NCBI RefSeq assembly: GCF_001484605.1 | Contig: NZ_CP013747.1 | Location: 4,774,001 to 4,838,000, forward strand | DNA: 64,000 nt | Direction of reading: 5' to 3' | Origin: Pseudarthrobacter sulfonivorans | Lineage (GTDB): Bacteria > Actinomycetota > Actinomycetes > Actinomycetales > Micrococcaceae | Shown here: piece after piece, positions 9,093 through 17,769 of the stretch | Numbering within the stretch: position 1 is the stretch's first letter | How the letters are laid out: each line of letters begins with the position of its first letter | Notes under the pieces: generated by a model | What the model saw: the letters and a program-made list of their open reading frames with translations, nothing else | What the model was told of the DNA's origin: nothing | Databases searched by the model: none | Position numbers and translations under genes: made by a program

Positions 9093-10649
9093 TCACTGCT
9101 GCTGCTCCGACTGGCGGTCGCGCCAGTTGCTCTCCACTGGCCAGACGGAAACCCGCTCGCGGATGGAAATGGTGGGCCGCGGAACAGTTTCCACCGGCAC
9201 CTGGGGCGAGTCTGCCAGCACCCAGGTGTCCTTGGAGCCGCCGCCTTGGCTGGAGTTCACAATGAGGGAGCCTTCCTTGAGCGCCACCCTGGTGAGTCCG
9301 CCGGGGAGTACCCAGACGTCGTCGCCGTCGTTGACAGCGAAGGGGCGCAGGTCCACGTGGCGCGGGCCGAACTTGTCCCCGCCGAGGGTGGGCACCGTGG
9401 AAAGCTGCAGTACGGGCTGGGCGATCCAGCCACGCGGGTCAGCGACGACCCGCTTTCGCAGGGCCTCGAGTTCATCATTGGAGGCGTCCGGCCCGATGAC
9501 CAGGCCCTTGCCGCCGGAGCCGTCCACGGGCTTCACCACGAGCTCAGCCAGGTTGTCCAGGACATACTCCCTGGACTCTTTCTCCTCCAGCCGGAACGTG
9601 TCCACGTTCGCGATGACAGGTTCCTCGCTGAGGTAGTACCGGATGAGGTCCGGAACGTAGCTGTAGACAAGTTTGTCGTCGGCCACGCCGTTGCCCACGG
9701 CGTTGGCGATGGTCACCCCGCCGGCCCGGGCGGCGTTGACCAGCCCGGGGCAGCCGAGCATGGAATCAGAGCGGAACTGCAGCGGGTCCAGGAACTCGTC
9801 GTCGATGCGTTTGTAGATCACGTCCACGCGCTGCTCACCGGCCGTGGTGCGCATGTAGACGCGGTTGCCGCGGCAGATGAGGTCGCGGCCTTCCACAAGC
9901 TCCACGCCCATCAGGCCGGCCAGCAGGGTGTGTTCAAAGTAGGCGCTGTTGAAGACGCCGGGGGTCAGCACCACTACCGTGGGATCGTCGACGCCGGCGG
10001 GCGCCGTTTTGCGCAGGGCGGACAGCAGCCGGCGGGGGTACTCTTCCACGGGCCGGATGAGCTGCTGGCCGAATGCTTCGGGCAGGCCCTTGGCCATGGC
10101 CCGCCGGTTTTCCAGGACGTAGCTGACGCCGGACGGCACCCGCACATTGTCTTCCAGGACACGGAAGGTGCCCGCCGCGTCACGCACCACATCGATGCCG
10201 GAGATGTGGACGCGGACTCCGCCGGCCGGTTCGAAGCCGTGAACCTGGCGGTGGAAGTGGGCGCTGGTAGTGACGAGCTGGCGCGGGATGACACCGTCTG
10301 CCACGACGTTCATCTTGTCGTAGACATCGTTGAGGAAGGCTTCCAGGGCCCGGACGCGCTGCGCCACACCCTTTTCCAGCACGGTCCACTCATCAGCGGG
10401 GATAACGCGGGGGACGATGTCGAGCGGAAACGGCCGCTCCTCCCCCGCGAAGTCAAAGGTCACACCGCGGTCCAGGAAGGTCCGTGCCATGGAGTCCGCC
10501 CGGGCGCTGACATCGGCGAGGGAGAGCTTGCGGAGCGCATCCGCCACCTCCGCATACGAATCGCGGGCCTCCTGGCCGGGGGCGAACATCTCGTCGTAGG
10601 CGCCCGTGCGCCCGGCGGCCTCGGAGTAATCCTGAAATAGGTCTGACAT
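9093..10649 (-). CDS. circularly permuted type 2 ATP-grasp protein
   Basis: About 518 residues of the COG2308 ATP-grasp family, predicted amidoligases that join an amino acid or peptide to a carboxylate using ATP. Supporting segments are the N-terminal YDEMFAPG, VRVPSGVSYVLENRRAM in the permuted core, the acidic metal site VDVIYKRIDDEFLDPL, and a late glycine-rich loop KPVDGSGGKGLVIGP. It is the first gene of the minus-strand trio with alpha-E and transglutaminase proteins; the gap to alpha-E is 75 bases. The start is uncertain: ATG 10649 fits the family length, while ATG 10685 has GGATGG 5 bases upstream, and the open frame continues to 10754. Confidence 0.9.
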   Translation of the reverse strand: MSDLFQDYSEAAGRTGAYDEMFAPGQEARDSYAEVADALRKLSLADVSARADSMARTFLDRGVTFDFAGEERPFPLDIVPRVIPADEWTVLEKGVAQRVRALEAFLNDVYDKMNVVADGVIPRQLVTTSAHFHRQVHGFEPAGGVRVHISGIDVVRDAAGTFRVLEDNVRVPSGVSYVLENRRAMAKGLPEAFGQQLIRPVEEYPRRLLSALRKTAPAGVDDPTVVVLTPGVFNSAYFEHTLLAGLMGVELVEGRDLICRGNRVYMRTTAGEQRVDVIYKRIDDEFLDPLQFRSDSMLGCPGLVNAARAGGVTIANAVGNGVADDKLVYSYVPDLIRYYLSEEPVIANVDTFRLEEKESREYVLDNLAELVVKPVDGSGGKGLVIGPDASNDELEALRKRVVADPRGWIAQPVLQLSTVPTLGGDKFGPRHVDLRPFAVNDGDDVWVLPGGLTRVALKEGSLIVNSSQGGGSKDTWVLADSPQVPVETVPRPTISIRERVSVWPVESNWRDRQSEQQQ

Positions 10650-10763
10650 GTCCTTTAGCCAACCATCTTTTTGTTTCGAAATCATTACTGCCATCCATTG
10701 TGGCGTGTTGCCGGGGACAGCGCCGGTTCGTTGAATCCGTGTCCTATCCGGCAAAGTAGGTGA

Positions 10764-11831
10764 GTGCCAGAATCAAGTAATCCCGGTGGCTCCGGCGAGG
10801 GCGGGAACAGCGGCCTGAGGGCCCGCGTTCGTGACGCGACGATGCGTTCCCGCCGGCTCCTGCCCGGCCTCCTGACGGCCACACCCGCGCTGGCCGTGGC
10901 CTTCGCGGTACATGCCGTGGTGCCGGCACTGCCCGCCATGACCGTCGCGGTGGCGCTGGGCCTGCTCGCCGCGAACCTGCCCGGCACGGCGGTGTGGATC
11001 GCCGGACGGGCGCGTCCGGGCCTGGACTTTGCGGGCAAGCACCTGATGCGGGGCGGCATCGTCCTGCTGGGCCTCAAGGTGAGCATCATGGACATCCTGG
11101 GCCTCGGCTGGCTGGCCATGGTCCTGATAACGGGTGTGGTGCTGCTGAGTTTCGGCGGCACCTACCTGCTGGTGCGGCTGTTCCGGCTGCCGCGTGAGAC
11201 CGCGCTGCTGGTGGCAACCGGCTTTTCGATCTGCGGGGCGTCCGCCATCGGTGCCATGGCGGCCGTGCGGCGGATCCGGCATGCGGATACTGTCCTGCCG
11301 GTGGCGCTGGTGACACTGTGCGGCACGCTGGCGATCGGCATCCTGCCGCTGCTGATGCATCCCCTGCAGTTGAGCCCCCTCGCTTTCGGCGCCTGGACGG
11401 GTGCGTCGGTGCACGACGTCGGCCAGGTGGTGGCCACGGCGCAGACCGCGGGCACCGCAGCCCTTGGCATCGCCGTCGTCGTTAAGCTCACGCGAGTGCT
11501 GCTCCTGGCACCGGTGGTGGCCGTGGCGGGCGTGCACCACCGCATGAGCACGTCAGGACAACATGCACTGCCGCCGCTGGTGCCCCTCTTCGTGGTGGGG
11601 TTTGTGGCCATGGTGGCGCTTCGGTCCACGGACTGGCTTTCGGACGGCTGGCTCGACGCCGGTGCGGGGCTGCAGGACATTCTCCTGGGAGCGGCGCTCT
11701 TCGGGCTCGGGTCGGCCGTGCGGATCCGCACGCTCCTGCACACCGGAGCGAGGGCGCTGCTCGCGGCGCTGGCGGCCTGGCTGCTGATCGCGCTGCTGGG
11801 CCTGGCAGCGGCCCTGCTGATGACGGCCTAG
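10764..11831 (+). CDS. YeiH family putative sulfate exporter
   Basis: 355-residue integral membrane protein with about ten hydrophobic segments, of the UPF0324/YeiH family. Recognisable family segments are FAGKHLMRGGIVLLGLKVS near 90, TGFSICGASAIGAMAAVRR near 150 and GAWTGASVHDVGQVVA near 215. The family is annotated as sulfate exporter on slight evidence, so transport direction and substrate are open. It uses a GTG start 15 bases beyond the divergent ATP-grasp open frame, with which it may share a regulatory region. Confidence 0.85.
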   Translation: MPESSNPGGSGEGGNSGLRARVRDATMRSRRLLPGLLTATPALAVAFAVHAVVPALPAMTVAVALGLLAANLPGTAVWIAGRARPGLDFAGKHLMRGGIVLLGLKVSIMDILGLGWLAMVLITGVVLLSFGGTYLLVRLFRLPRETALLVATGFSICGASAIGAMAAVRRIRHADTVLPVALVTLCGTLAIGILPLLMHPLQLSPLAFGAWTGASVHDVGQVVATAQTAGTAALGIAVVVKLTRVLLLAPVVAVAGVHHRMSTSGQHALPPLVPLFVVGFVAMVALRSTDWLSDGWLDAGAGLQDILLGAALFGLGSAVRIRTLLHTGARALLAALAAWLLIALLGLAAALLMTA

Positions 11832-11872
11832 GCCGGCAGCCGGATGGTGACCGGCACACCCGGGTCCCGTGA

Positions 11873-11878
11873 TTAGAT
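11873..11878 (+). promoter_or_regulatory. -10 box TTAGAT of a leaderless pepN transcript
   Basis: TTAGAT ends 6 bases before the GTG start of pepN at 11885, and no Shine-Dalgarno sequence intervenes. Confidence 0.55.
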
Positions 11879-11884
11879 AGCTGA

Positions 11885-14530
11885 GTGTCACATGAGAATC
11901 TGCAGCGCGATGAAGCCGCTCAACGGTCAGCCCTGATCAGCACCCACAGTTACGACGTCTCCCTGGATGTGCGGCAGGCAGCGGACCCGGACGTGGCGGG
12001 CTACATCAGCCGCAGCGTTATCCACTTCTCCGCCGCCGTGCCGGGCCAGGGGCAGGCGGCGTCTACATTTCTGGATTTCATCGCCGGTGAGGTCCACAGC
12101 GTGTTCCTCAACGGCAAAGCGCTGCCCGTGGCCGACGTTGTGGACGGTTCCCGGATCCGCCTGGACAACCTGCAGGCAGAGAACCAACTCACCGTCACCG
12201 GCACTGCGCTGTACAGCCGGTCCGGCGAGGGCATGCACCGCTTTGTGGATCCCGCCGACGGCCAGTGCTACCTCTACACGCAGTATGAGCCCGCCGACGC
12301 CCGGCGAGTGTTCGCGAACTTTGAGCAGCCTGACCTCAAGGCCGAGTACACATTCCACGTGATGGCACCGTCCGGCTGGGAGGTGGCCTCCAACGGCGTG
12401 GAAGCGGCCCGGACACAACTGACCAGCGATCCGGCCACCAGCCGCTGGGACTTCGCCACCACCCGCCCCATGTCCACATACATCACCACAGTGCTCGCCG
12501 GGCCGTACTTCAAAGCCCAGGACCACTGGAGCGCCACGCTCGACGACGGCACGCAGCTGGAGGTTCCGCTGGCGCTGTACTGCCGGGCTTCCATGGCGGA
12601 ATCGTTCGATGCCGCGGAGCTCTTCCGGCTGACCAAAAACGGGCTGGAATTCTTCAACCGGCTTTTCGATTTTCCCTACCCGTGGGGGAAATACGATCAG
12701 GCCTTTGTGCCCGAATACAACCTGGGCGCGATGGAAAACCCGGGGCTGGTCACTTTCACCGAAAGCTACGTGTTCACGTCCCGCGCCACCGACGCGCAGT
12801 ACCAGGCCCGCGCGAACACGCTGATGCACGAGATGGCGCACATGTGGTTCGGCGACCTGGTCACGATGCAGTGGTGGGACGACCTGTGGCTGAAGGAGTC
12901 CTTTGCGGACTACATGGGTACCCTCGGTGTGGACCGTGCCACGGACTGGGAGACAGCCTGGGTGAACTTCGCCAACAAGCGCAAGGCGTGGGCCTACGTC
13001 CAGGACCAGCTGCCCACCACCCACCCGATCGTTGCCGACATCCCTGACCTTGAGGCCGCCAAACAGAATTTTGACGGCATCACCTACGCCAAGGGTGCGT
13101 CCGTACTCAAGCAGCTGGTGGCGTACGTCGGGTTCGATGCTTTCATCGCCGGCTCACGGCAGTACTTCCGCGATCACGCCTACGGAAACACCACCCTGGC
13201 GGACCTGCTCAAGGCCCTCAGCGCTGCTTCCGGCCGCGACCTTGCCGGCTGGGCTGCCGCCTGGCTGCAGACCTCCGGCATCTCCACACTGTCGCTGGAG
13301 ACGGACACGCACGACACACTGTCGCTGGAGACGGACACGCACGACGGCGTCCTCGGCGCCGTAACGATCGTCCAGGCTGCAGTGGACCCCGTTACCGGAC
13401 GGGAGGAACTGCGGCCGCACCGGCTGCGCGTGGGCTCGTACAACTTCGACGCCGACGGCGCCCTGGTCCGCACCGGGAGCATCGAAACGGACGTTGCCGG
13501 AGCGCGGACAGAGGTCCCGGAGTTGGCCGGGCAGCCGCGGCCCGCCCTCCTGCTCGTCAACGATGATGACCTGACCTACGCCAAAGTCCGGCTGGACCCG
13601 GTGTCCGAGGAAACAGTCTTGGCATCCCTGGACCGCATCACCGATCCGATGGCCCGCGCCCTCTGCTGGACCGCGCTGTGGAACTCCGCCCGCGACTGGG
13701 AAAGCCCGGCCTCCCGCTACGTGGAGGCCGTGACGTCGTTCGGCCCGTCCGAAACGGGAGTCGGCGTGCTGCTGAACATCCTCGAGAACGCCGCCACCGC
13801 CGTCGAACGCTACACCCCCTTGGCCCAACGCGACGCGGTGCGCGGCGCCTTCCTGGCGGCGGCCGACGCCCAGCTGGGTAAGGCAGCGCCGGGCTCGGAC
13901 CACCAGCTGGCCTGGGCGCGGACGCTCGCCGCCGTCAGCCGTCATAACGCTGCCCTCCTCCCCCGGCTCAGGTGCCTTCTGGAGGGCACGGTGGTGGTGG
14001 ACGGCCTGGCCGTGGACGCCGAGCTGCGCTGGAGCCTCTGGCACGCCCTGGCGGCCAACGGGCAGGCCACCCCCGAAGAGCTGGACGCAGAACTCGAACG
14101 CGACACCACCGCCTCGGGCCGGGCGGGCCACGCCACAGCCCTCGCCGCCCGTCCGGAGCCTGGTGTGAAGGCCGCCGCATGGCACTCTGCCGTGGAGGGG
14201 ACGGAGCTGTCGAACCAGCTGCTCAGCGCCACCATCGTTGGATTTACCACCGCCTCTGGTGCCCTGCTGGAACCCTATGTGGAGCCGTACTTCGAGTGCC
14301 TCCGCGGTGTCTGGGACAACAGGAGCATTGAAATCGCCAGCCGGATCGTCCAGGGGCTCTATCCCCTGGCGCAGGATCTGCCGGCGGGGACCTTGCCTGC
14401 GGAGCACGGCGTGGTGCTCCGCACGGATGCCTGGCTGACGGCCAACTCTGACGCGCCGCGGGCGCTGCGCCGGATCATTGTGGAGCAGCGGAGCCACCTT
14501 CTGAGGGCGCTCAGCGCACAGGCTCTGTAG
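11885..14530 (+). CDS. pepN: aminopeptidase N (M1 family zinc metallopeptidase)
   Basis: Removes N-terminal residues from peptides in the cytoplasm. The 881-residue protein carries the exopeptidase motif GAMEN (281-285) and the zinc site HEMAH (315-319) with the third ligand Glu338 in WLKESFADY. A long C-terminal ERAP1-like helical domain follows. No signal peptide is seen. The start is GTG at 11885, directly behind a leaderless-type -10 box. Residues 468-487, in the linker after the catalytic domain, are a perfect duplication of ten residues caused by a 30-bp tandem repeat. Convergent with the lipoate ligase gene, only 16 bases away. Confidence 0.96.
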   Translation: MSHENLQRDEAAQRSALISTHSYDVSLDVRQAADPDVAGYISRSVIHFSAAVPGQGQAASTFLDFIAGEVHSVFLNGKALPVADVVDGSRIRLDNLQAENQLTVTGTALYSRSGEGMHRFVDPADGQCYLYTQYEPADARRVFANFEQPDLKAEYTFHVMAPSGWEVASNGVEAARTQLTSDPATSRWDFATTRPMSTYITTVLAGPYFKAQDHWSATLDDGTQLEVPLALYCRASMAESFDAAELFRLTKNGLEFFNRLFDFPYPWGKYDQAFVPEYNLGAMENPGLVTFTESYVFTSRATDAQYQARANTLMHEMAHMWFGDLVTMQWWDDLWLKESFADYMGTLGVDRATDWETAWVNFANKRKAWAYVQDQLPTTHPIVADIPDLEAAKQNFDGITYAKGASVLKQLVAYVGFDAFIAGSRQYFRDHAYGNTTLADLLKALSAASGRDLAGWAAAWLQTSGISTLSLETDTHDTLSLETDTHDGVLGAVTIVQAAVDPVTGREELRPHRLRVGSYNFDADGALVRTGSIETDVAGARTEVPELAGQPRPALLLVNDDDLTYAKVRLDPVSEETVLASLDRITDPMARALCWTALWNSARDWESPASRYVEAVTSFGPSETGVGVLLNILENAATAVERYTPLAQRDAVRGAFLAAADAQLGKAAPGSDHQLAWARTLAAVSRHNAALLPRLRCLLEGTVVVDGLAVDAELRWSLWHALAANGQATPEELDAELERDTTASGRAGHATALAARPEPGVKAAAWHSAVEGTELSNQLLSATIVGFTTASGALLEPYVEPYFECLRGVWDNRSIEIASRIVQGLYPLAQDLPAGTLPAEHGVVLRTDAWLTANSDAPRALRRIIVEQRSHLLRALSAQAL
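13286..13345 (+). repeat. perfect 30-bp in-frame tandem duplication inside pepN
   Basis: Copies 13286-13315 and 13316-13345 are identical and each encodes TLSLETDTHD. It lies in the linker between the M1 catalytic domain and the C-terminal domain. Perfect identity at every base suggests a recent slippage or unequal-recombination event. Confidence 0.97.
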
Positions 14531-14546
14531 ATCACCGGAAGGGCTC

Positions 14547-15638
14547 TTACGGGACCCGGTGCAGCCAATCCTCGGCGCCGAACTTGGTGGTCACCCGGTC
14601 CCTGGCGGCAGTGAGCTCGGCGGCAGTGAGTTCGGAGGGGGTGGCGGCGTACCGTTCGGTGAACACTTCCATCATGGCCGCGATGATCTCCGTGCGGGCC
14701 AGCCCGGTCTGCCGGCGCAGCGGATCAACCCGCTTCTTGGCGCTGCGCGTCCCCTTGTCAGAGAGCTTCTCCTTACCGATGCGCAGCACCTCGACCATCT
14801 TGTCGGCGTCGATGTCGTAGCTCATGGTGACGTGGTGCAGCATGCCCCCGTTGGCCAGGCGTTTCTGGGCAGCGCCGCCGATCTTGCCCTGGTCCGTCGC
14901 GATGTCGTTCAGGGGCACGTAGAACGCCGTTACCCCGATTTTCTCGAGTGCGGCCATTACCCAGGCGTCGAGGAATGTGTAGGAGTCCGCGAAGCTGATC
15001 CCGTCCACGAGCGTCTGCGGCAGGTACAGGGAGTACGTGATGCAGTTGCCGGCCTCCATGAACATGGCTCCGCCGCCGCTGATCCGCCGGACCACGGTGA
15101 TGCCGTGCCGGGCGACGCCGTCGGGATCCAGCTCGTTCCTGAAGGACTGGAAACTGCCGATCACCACGGATGGTTCTTCCCAGTCCCAGAACCGCAGGGT
15201 GGGGTTGCGACGGCCGGCGCCCACTTCCTCGGTCAGCACCTCGTCCAGGGCCACGTTGATATGCGTGGGCAGCACGGTGGGAGCGATGATGTTCCAGTGG
15301 TGGTCGGTCCAGGACGTGGCATTCGCCAGCGCGCGGCGAACGGTGACGGCCACGGCGTCGGCAGAAAAGCCGAACAGGACGGCGCCGGGCGGCAGCGATG
15401 CGGTGACGGCCACGGACAGCTCCGCCGCCGTCGTGCTTTCCGGAAGTCCTGTCAGCGCCCGGTTGATGGCCGGCAGAGCCTCGTCGGGTTCGAGGAAAAA
15501 GTCGCCGCTGAGGGAGACGTCGGCGAGGACACCGTCCACAACGTCGAAATCCACCACCACAAGTTTGCCGCCGGGGACTTTGTACTCACCGTGGTGGCTG
15601 CGGGGGCGGTCTTCAGCGGCAAACGGCGAGGCAGTCAT
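14547..15638 (-). CDS. lipoate-protein ligase A family protein
   Basis: 363-residue member of the BPL/LplA fold. Family signatures are RRISGGGAMFMEAGNCITYSL, with the RxSGGGxxxH-like substrate loop, and DIATDQGKIGGAAQKR, which carries the conserved lipoyl-AMP-binding Lys in GKIGG. Unusually, an accessory-type domain of about 110 residues comes first (GGKLVVVDFDVVDGVLADVSL), resembling the C-terminal accessory domain of E. coli LplA placed at the N-terminus. It probably attaches lipoate or octanoate to E2 or GcvH subunits. The start could be ATG 15638 (GGATGG 5 bases upstream) or ATG 15647. It runs towards pepN. Confidence 0.87.
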   Translation of the reverse strand: MTASPFAAEDRPRSHHGEYKVPGGKLVVVDFDVVDGVLADVSLSGDFFLEPDEALPAINRALTGLPESTTAAELSVAVTASLPPGAVLFGFSADAVAVTVRRALANATSWTDHHWNIIAPTVLPTHINVALDEVLTEEVGAGRRNPTLRFWDWEEPSVVIGSFQSFRNELDPDGVARHGITVVRRISGGGAMFMEAGNCITYSLYLPQTLVDGISFADSYTFLDAWVMAALEKIGVTAFYVPLNDIATDQGKIGGAAQKRLANGGMLHHVTMSYDIDADKMVEVLRIGKEKLSDKGTRSAKKRVDPLRRQTGLARTEIIAAMMEVFTERYAATPSELTAAELTAARDRVTTKFGAEDWLHRVP

Positions 15639-15695
15639 GACATCCATCCTGCCCCACGATAGGGGCTCCCCGAAACGACAAAACCCCAGACGCAA

Positions 15696-15725
15696 AAAGC
15701 CCGCACCGTTGCCGGTGCGGGCTTT
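15696..15725 (-). terminator. intrinsic terminator of rpmE2
   Basis: A perfect 13-bp GC-rich stem (15696-15708 with 15713-15725) has a TTGC loop. On the minus strand it is followed by a run of five U, placing it 27 bases beyond the rpmE2 stop. Confidence 0.93.
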
Positions 15726-15752
15726 CCAAAGAACCTTGGGGGGTGAAGTGAA

Positions 15753-16010
15753 TTACTTCGCGCCGCCGAAGCCCTTGAAGCGAGCGTTGAAGCGCTCGAC
15801 GCGGCCTGCAGAGTCCATGATGCGCTGCTTGCCCGTGTAGAACGGGTGGGACTCGGAGGAGATTTCGACGTCAATGACCGGGTAGGTGTTTCCGTCTTCC
15901 CACTCGATGGTCTTCTTGGAAGACACGGTGGACTTGGTCAGGAACTTGACGCCGGAAGCCAGGTCGTTGAAAACAACAGCTTCGTACTTCGGGTGGATAT
16001 CAGACTTCAT
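15753..16010 (-). CDS. rpmE2: 50S ribosomal protein L31 type B
   Basis: 85-residue L31 paralogue of the large ribosomal subunit. It begins [16 protein letters not shown] and contains [24 protein letters not shown], and it lacks the CxxC zinc ligands of the type A protein. Zinc-free L31 commonly replaces the zinc form under zinc limitation and is then Zur-controlled. No Zur-like palindrome was found upstream (16011-16132), so it may be the constitutive form here. A strong terminator follows the gene. Confidence 0.97.
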   Translation of the reverse strand: MKSDIHPKYEAVVFNDLASGVKFLTKSTVSSKKTIEWEDGNTYPVIDVEISSESHPFYTGKQRIMDSAGRVERFNARFKGFGGAK

Positions 16011-16132
16011 AATGGGGCCTTTGTTCGCACAACTGGATTTTGCCAGCTGCCAGGTATGAATGGGATGGCTGGTGCCTGCTTCACTGCCGCATGGCAGAAA
16101 GCACAGGACAGCCAGCTGTTAATAATAGCTGA

Positions 16133-16957
16133 TCAACGCGGACCCTGCGAACCGCGGGGCCGGAGTTCCCAGAACGCCACGGCGGAGGCGGCGGCCACGT
16201 TGAGGGAGTCCACGCCGGCGCGCATGGGGATCTTCACGGCGAGGTCGACGGCGGCAAGCGTCTCGGCGCTCATGCCGGCACCTTCGGTGCCGAGCACCAG
16301 GGCCAGCCGGTCAGGATTGCGCGCGGCAAGCGCGTCCACGTCCACGGCATCCCCGGTGAGTTCCAGCGCGGCCACCGTGAAGCCGGCTTCCTTAAGCAGC
16401 GACAGGTCCTGCGGCCAGGACTCCAGCCGCGCCCAGGGCACCTGGAAGACCGTTCCCATGCTGACCCGGACGCTGCGGCGGTAGAGCGGATCGCCGCAGC
16501 GCGGCGAAATCAGGACGGCATCGATGTCCAGGGCCGCGGCCGACCGGAAGATGGCACCCACGTTGGTGTGGTCCACGATGTCCTCCAGGACAGCGACCCG
16601 GCGCGCGCCGGCCAGCAAGTCGTGGAGGGGCACCGGTTCCGGCCGTTGCATGGCCGCCATGGCGCCGCGGTGGAGGTGGAACCCGGTGATCTCTTCGAGC
16701 AGGGCAGCGCTGCCAATAAAGGCGGGAACGTCCGGATGGGCACTGAGGACATCCTGCAGGTCAGCCAGCCATTTCTCCGCCAGGAAGAACGACCTTGGCC
16801 GGTGGCCGGCCGCCAACGCCCGGCGCAGGACCCGAGAGGATTCGGCGATGTACATTCCCTCAGCTGGTTCACGGAGCTTCCGCAGGTGCACGTCCGTCAG
16901 CTGCGTGTAGTCGGAGACACGGGGATCCCCGGCCGATTGAAGGTAGTGGATTGTCAC
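16133..16957 (-). CDS. SpoU/TrmH family RNA 2'-O-methyltransferase
   Basis: 274-residue SPOUT-fold methyltransferase that transfers a methyl group from SAM to a ribose in rRNA or tRNA. An N-terminal RNA substrate-binding domain (YIAESSRVLRRAL) precedes the three SpoU motifs: EDIVDHTNVGAIFRSAAAL (motif 1), VLGTEGAGMS (motif 2) and IPMRAGVDSLNVAAASAV (motif 3), the last forming the trefoil knot. The RNA target cannot be assigned. GTG start. The upstream tauE-like gene on the same strand starts 793 bases away and ends only 7 bases from this start, so the two may be cotranscribed. Confidence 0.93.
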   Translation of the reverse strand: MTIHYLQSAGDPRVSDYTQLTDVHLRKLREPAEGMYIAESSRVLRRALAAGHRPRSFFLAEKWLADLQDVLSAHPDVPAFIGSAALLEEITGFHLHRGAMAAMQRPEPVPLHDLLAGARRVAVLEDIVDHTNVGAIFRSAAALDIDAVLISPRCGDPLYRRSVRVSMGTVFQVPWARLESWPQDLSLLKEAGFTVAALELTGDAVDVDALAARNPDRLALVLGTEGAGMSAETLAAVDLAVKIPMRAGVDSLNVAAASAVAFWELRPRGSQGPR

Positions 16958-16964
16958 CGGCTGA

Positions 16965-17750
16965 TTATTTCATCAGGTTGGCGATCATAAAGCCCAGCGC
17001 CATCAGGCCGAGCGCAAAGATGACAGTCCGCAGCACAGCCGGGGACAGCCGCCGTCCCACCTTGGAGCCCAGGAGGCCCCCGATCGTGGAGCTCACGGCA
17101 ATCAGGAGCACCACCAGCCAGTTGATCCGGTCAAACGCGAAGAGCAGGTAGGACACTGCGGCCACGAGGTTCACGCCGAGGACCAGGATGTTCTTCATGG
17201 CATTGGCGTTCTGGATGGTGCCGGTGAGGAACACGCCCAGAATGCCGACCAGGAGGATGCCTTGGGCGGCCACGAAGTAGCCCCCGTAGACGCCGGCCAG
17301 GTACACCAGCACGATCAGGAGGATGCCATGGCGTTTGTCCTTGATGGCGTGCACGGGGTTTTCCTCGCGGTTGCGGACCCAGGCCTGCAGCCGCGGCTGG
17401 AACACCACCATCAGCAGGGCAAGGACCAGGAGGACCGGTGCGACGTAGTGGAAGACCTTCTCCGGCAGGTGCAGCAGCAGCCAGGCTCCGGTGATGCCGC
17501 CCAGCAGCGACGCCGGGAGGAGCTTCAGCAGCTGCAGGCCGCGGCCCTTGAGCTCGCGGCGGTAGCCCCACGCGCCCGCTGCGGTGCCGGCCACAAGGCC
17601 CATCGCGTTGCTCATGGAAGCGACCACCGGAGTGACGCCGAGGGCGATCAGGACCGGGAAGGTGACCAGTGTGCCGGAGCCTACAACGGCGTTTATGGTG
17701 CCAGCCCACAGGCCGGCAAAAAACACAAAGATGCTGCTGAGAAGATCCAC
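16965..17750 (-). CDS. sulfite exporter TauE/SafE family membrane protein
   Basis: 261 residues and about eight transmembrane segments. The open frame runs further upstream, but that part overlaps the ABC gene and is not protein-like. The GTG at 17750 gives the typical start VDLLSSIFVFFAGLWAGTINAVVGSGT. The family signature is the GTINAVVGSGTLVTFP repeat and its partner GVYGGYFVAAQG. Members export or import organosulfur or C2 compounds; the substrate here is unknown. It sits 19 bases downstream of an ABC ATPase and just ahead of the SpoU methyltransferase on the same strand. Confidence 0.88.
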   Translation of the reverse strand: MDLLSSIFVFFAGLWAGTINAVVGSGTLVTFPVLIALGVTPVVASMSNAMGLVAGTAAGAWGYRRELKGRGLQLLKLLPASLLGGITGAWLLLHLPEKVFHYVAPVLLVLALLMVVFQPRLQAWVRNREENPVHAIKDKRHGILLIVLVYLAGVYGGYFVAAQGILLVGILGVFLTGTIQNANAMKNILVLGVNLVAAVSYLLFAFDRINWLVVLLIAVSSTIGGLLGSKVGRRLSPAVLRTVIFALGLMALGFMIANLMK

Positions 17751-17769
17751 GGTTGGCGGCGCCCGCGGC

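Noticed and set aside
9072..10640. 522-codon plus-strand ORF opposite the ATP-grasp gene
   Set aside because: Shadow frame; the minus-strand protein matches a known family over its full length.
16011..16132. Zur box upstream of rpmE2
   Set aside because: No AT-rich TGATAATnATTATCA-like palindrome is present; zinc control is not supported by the sequence.
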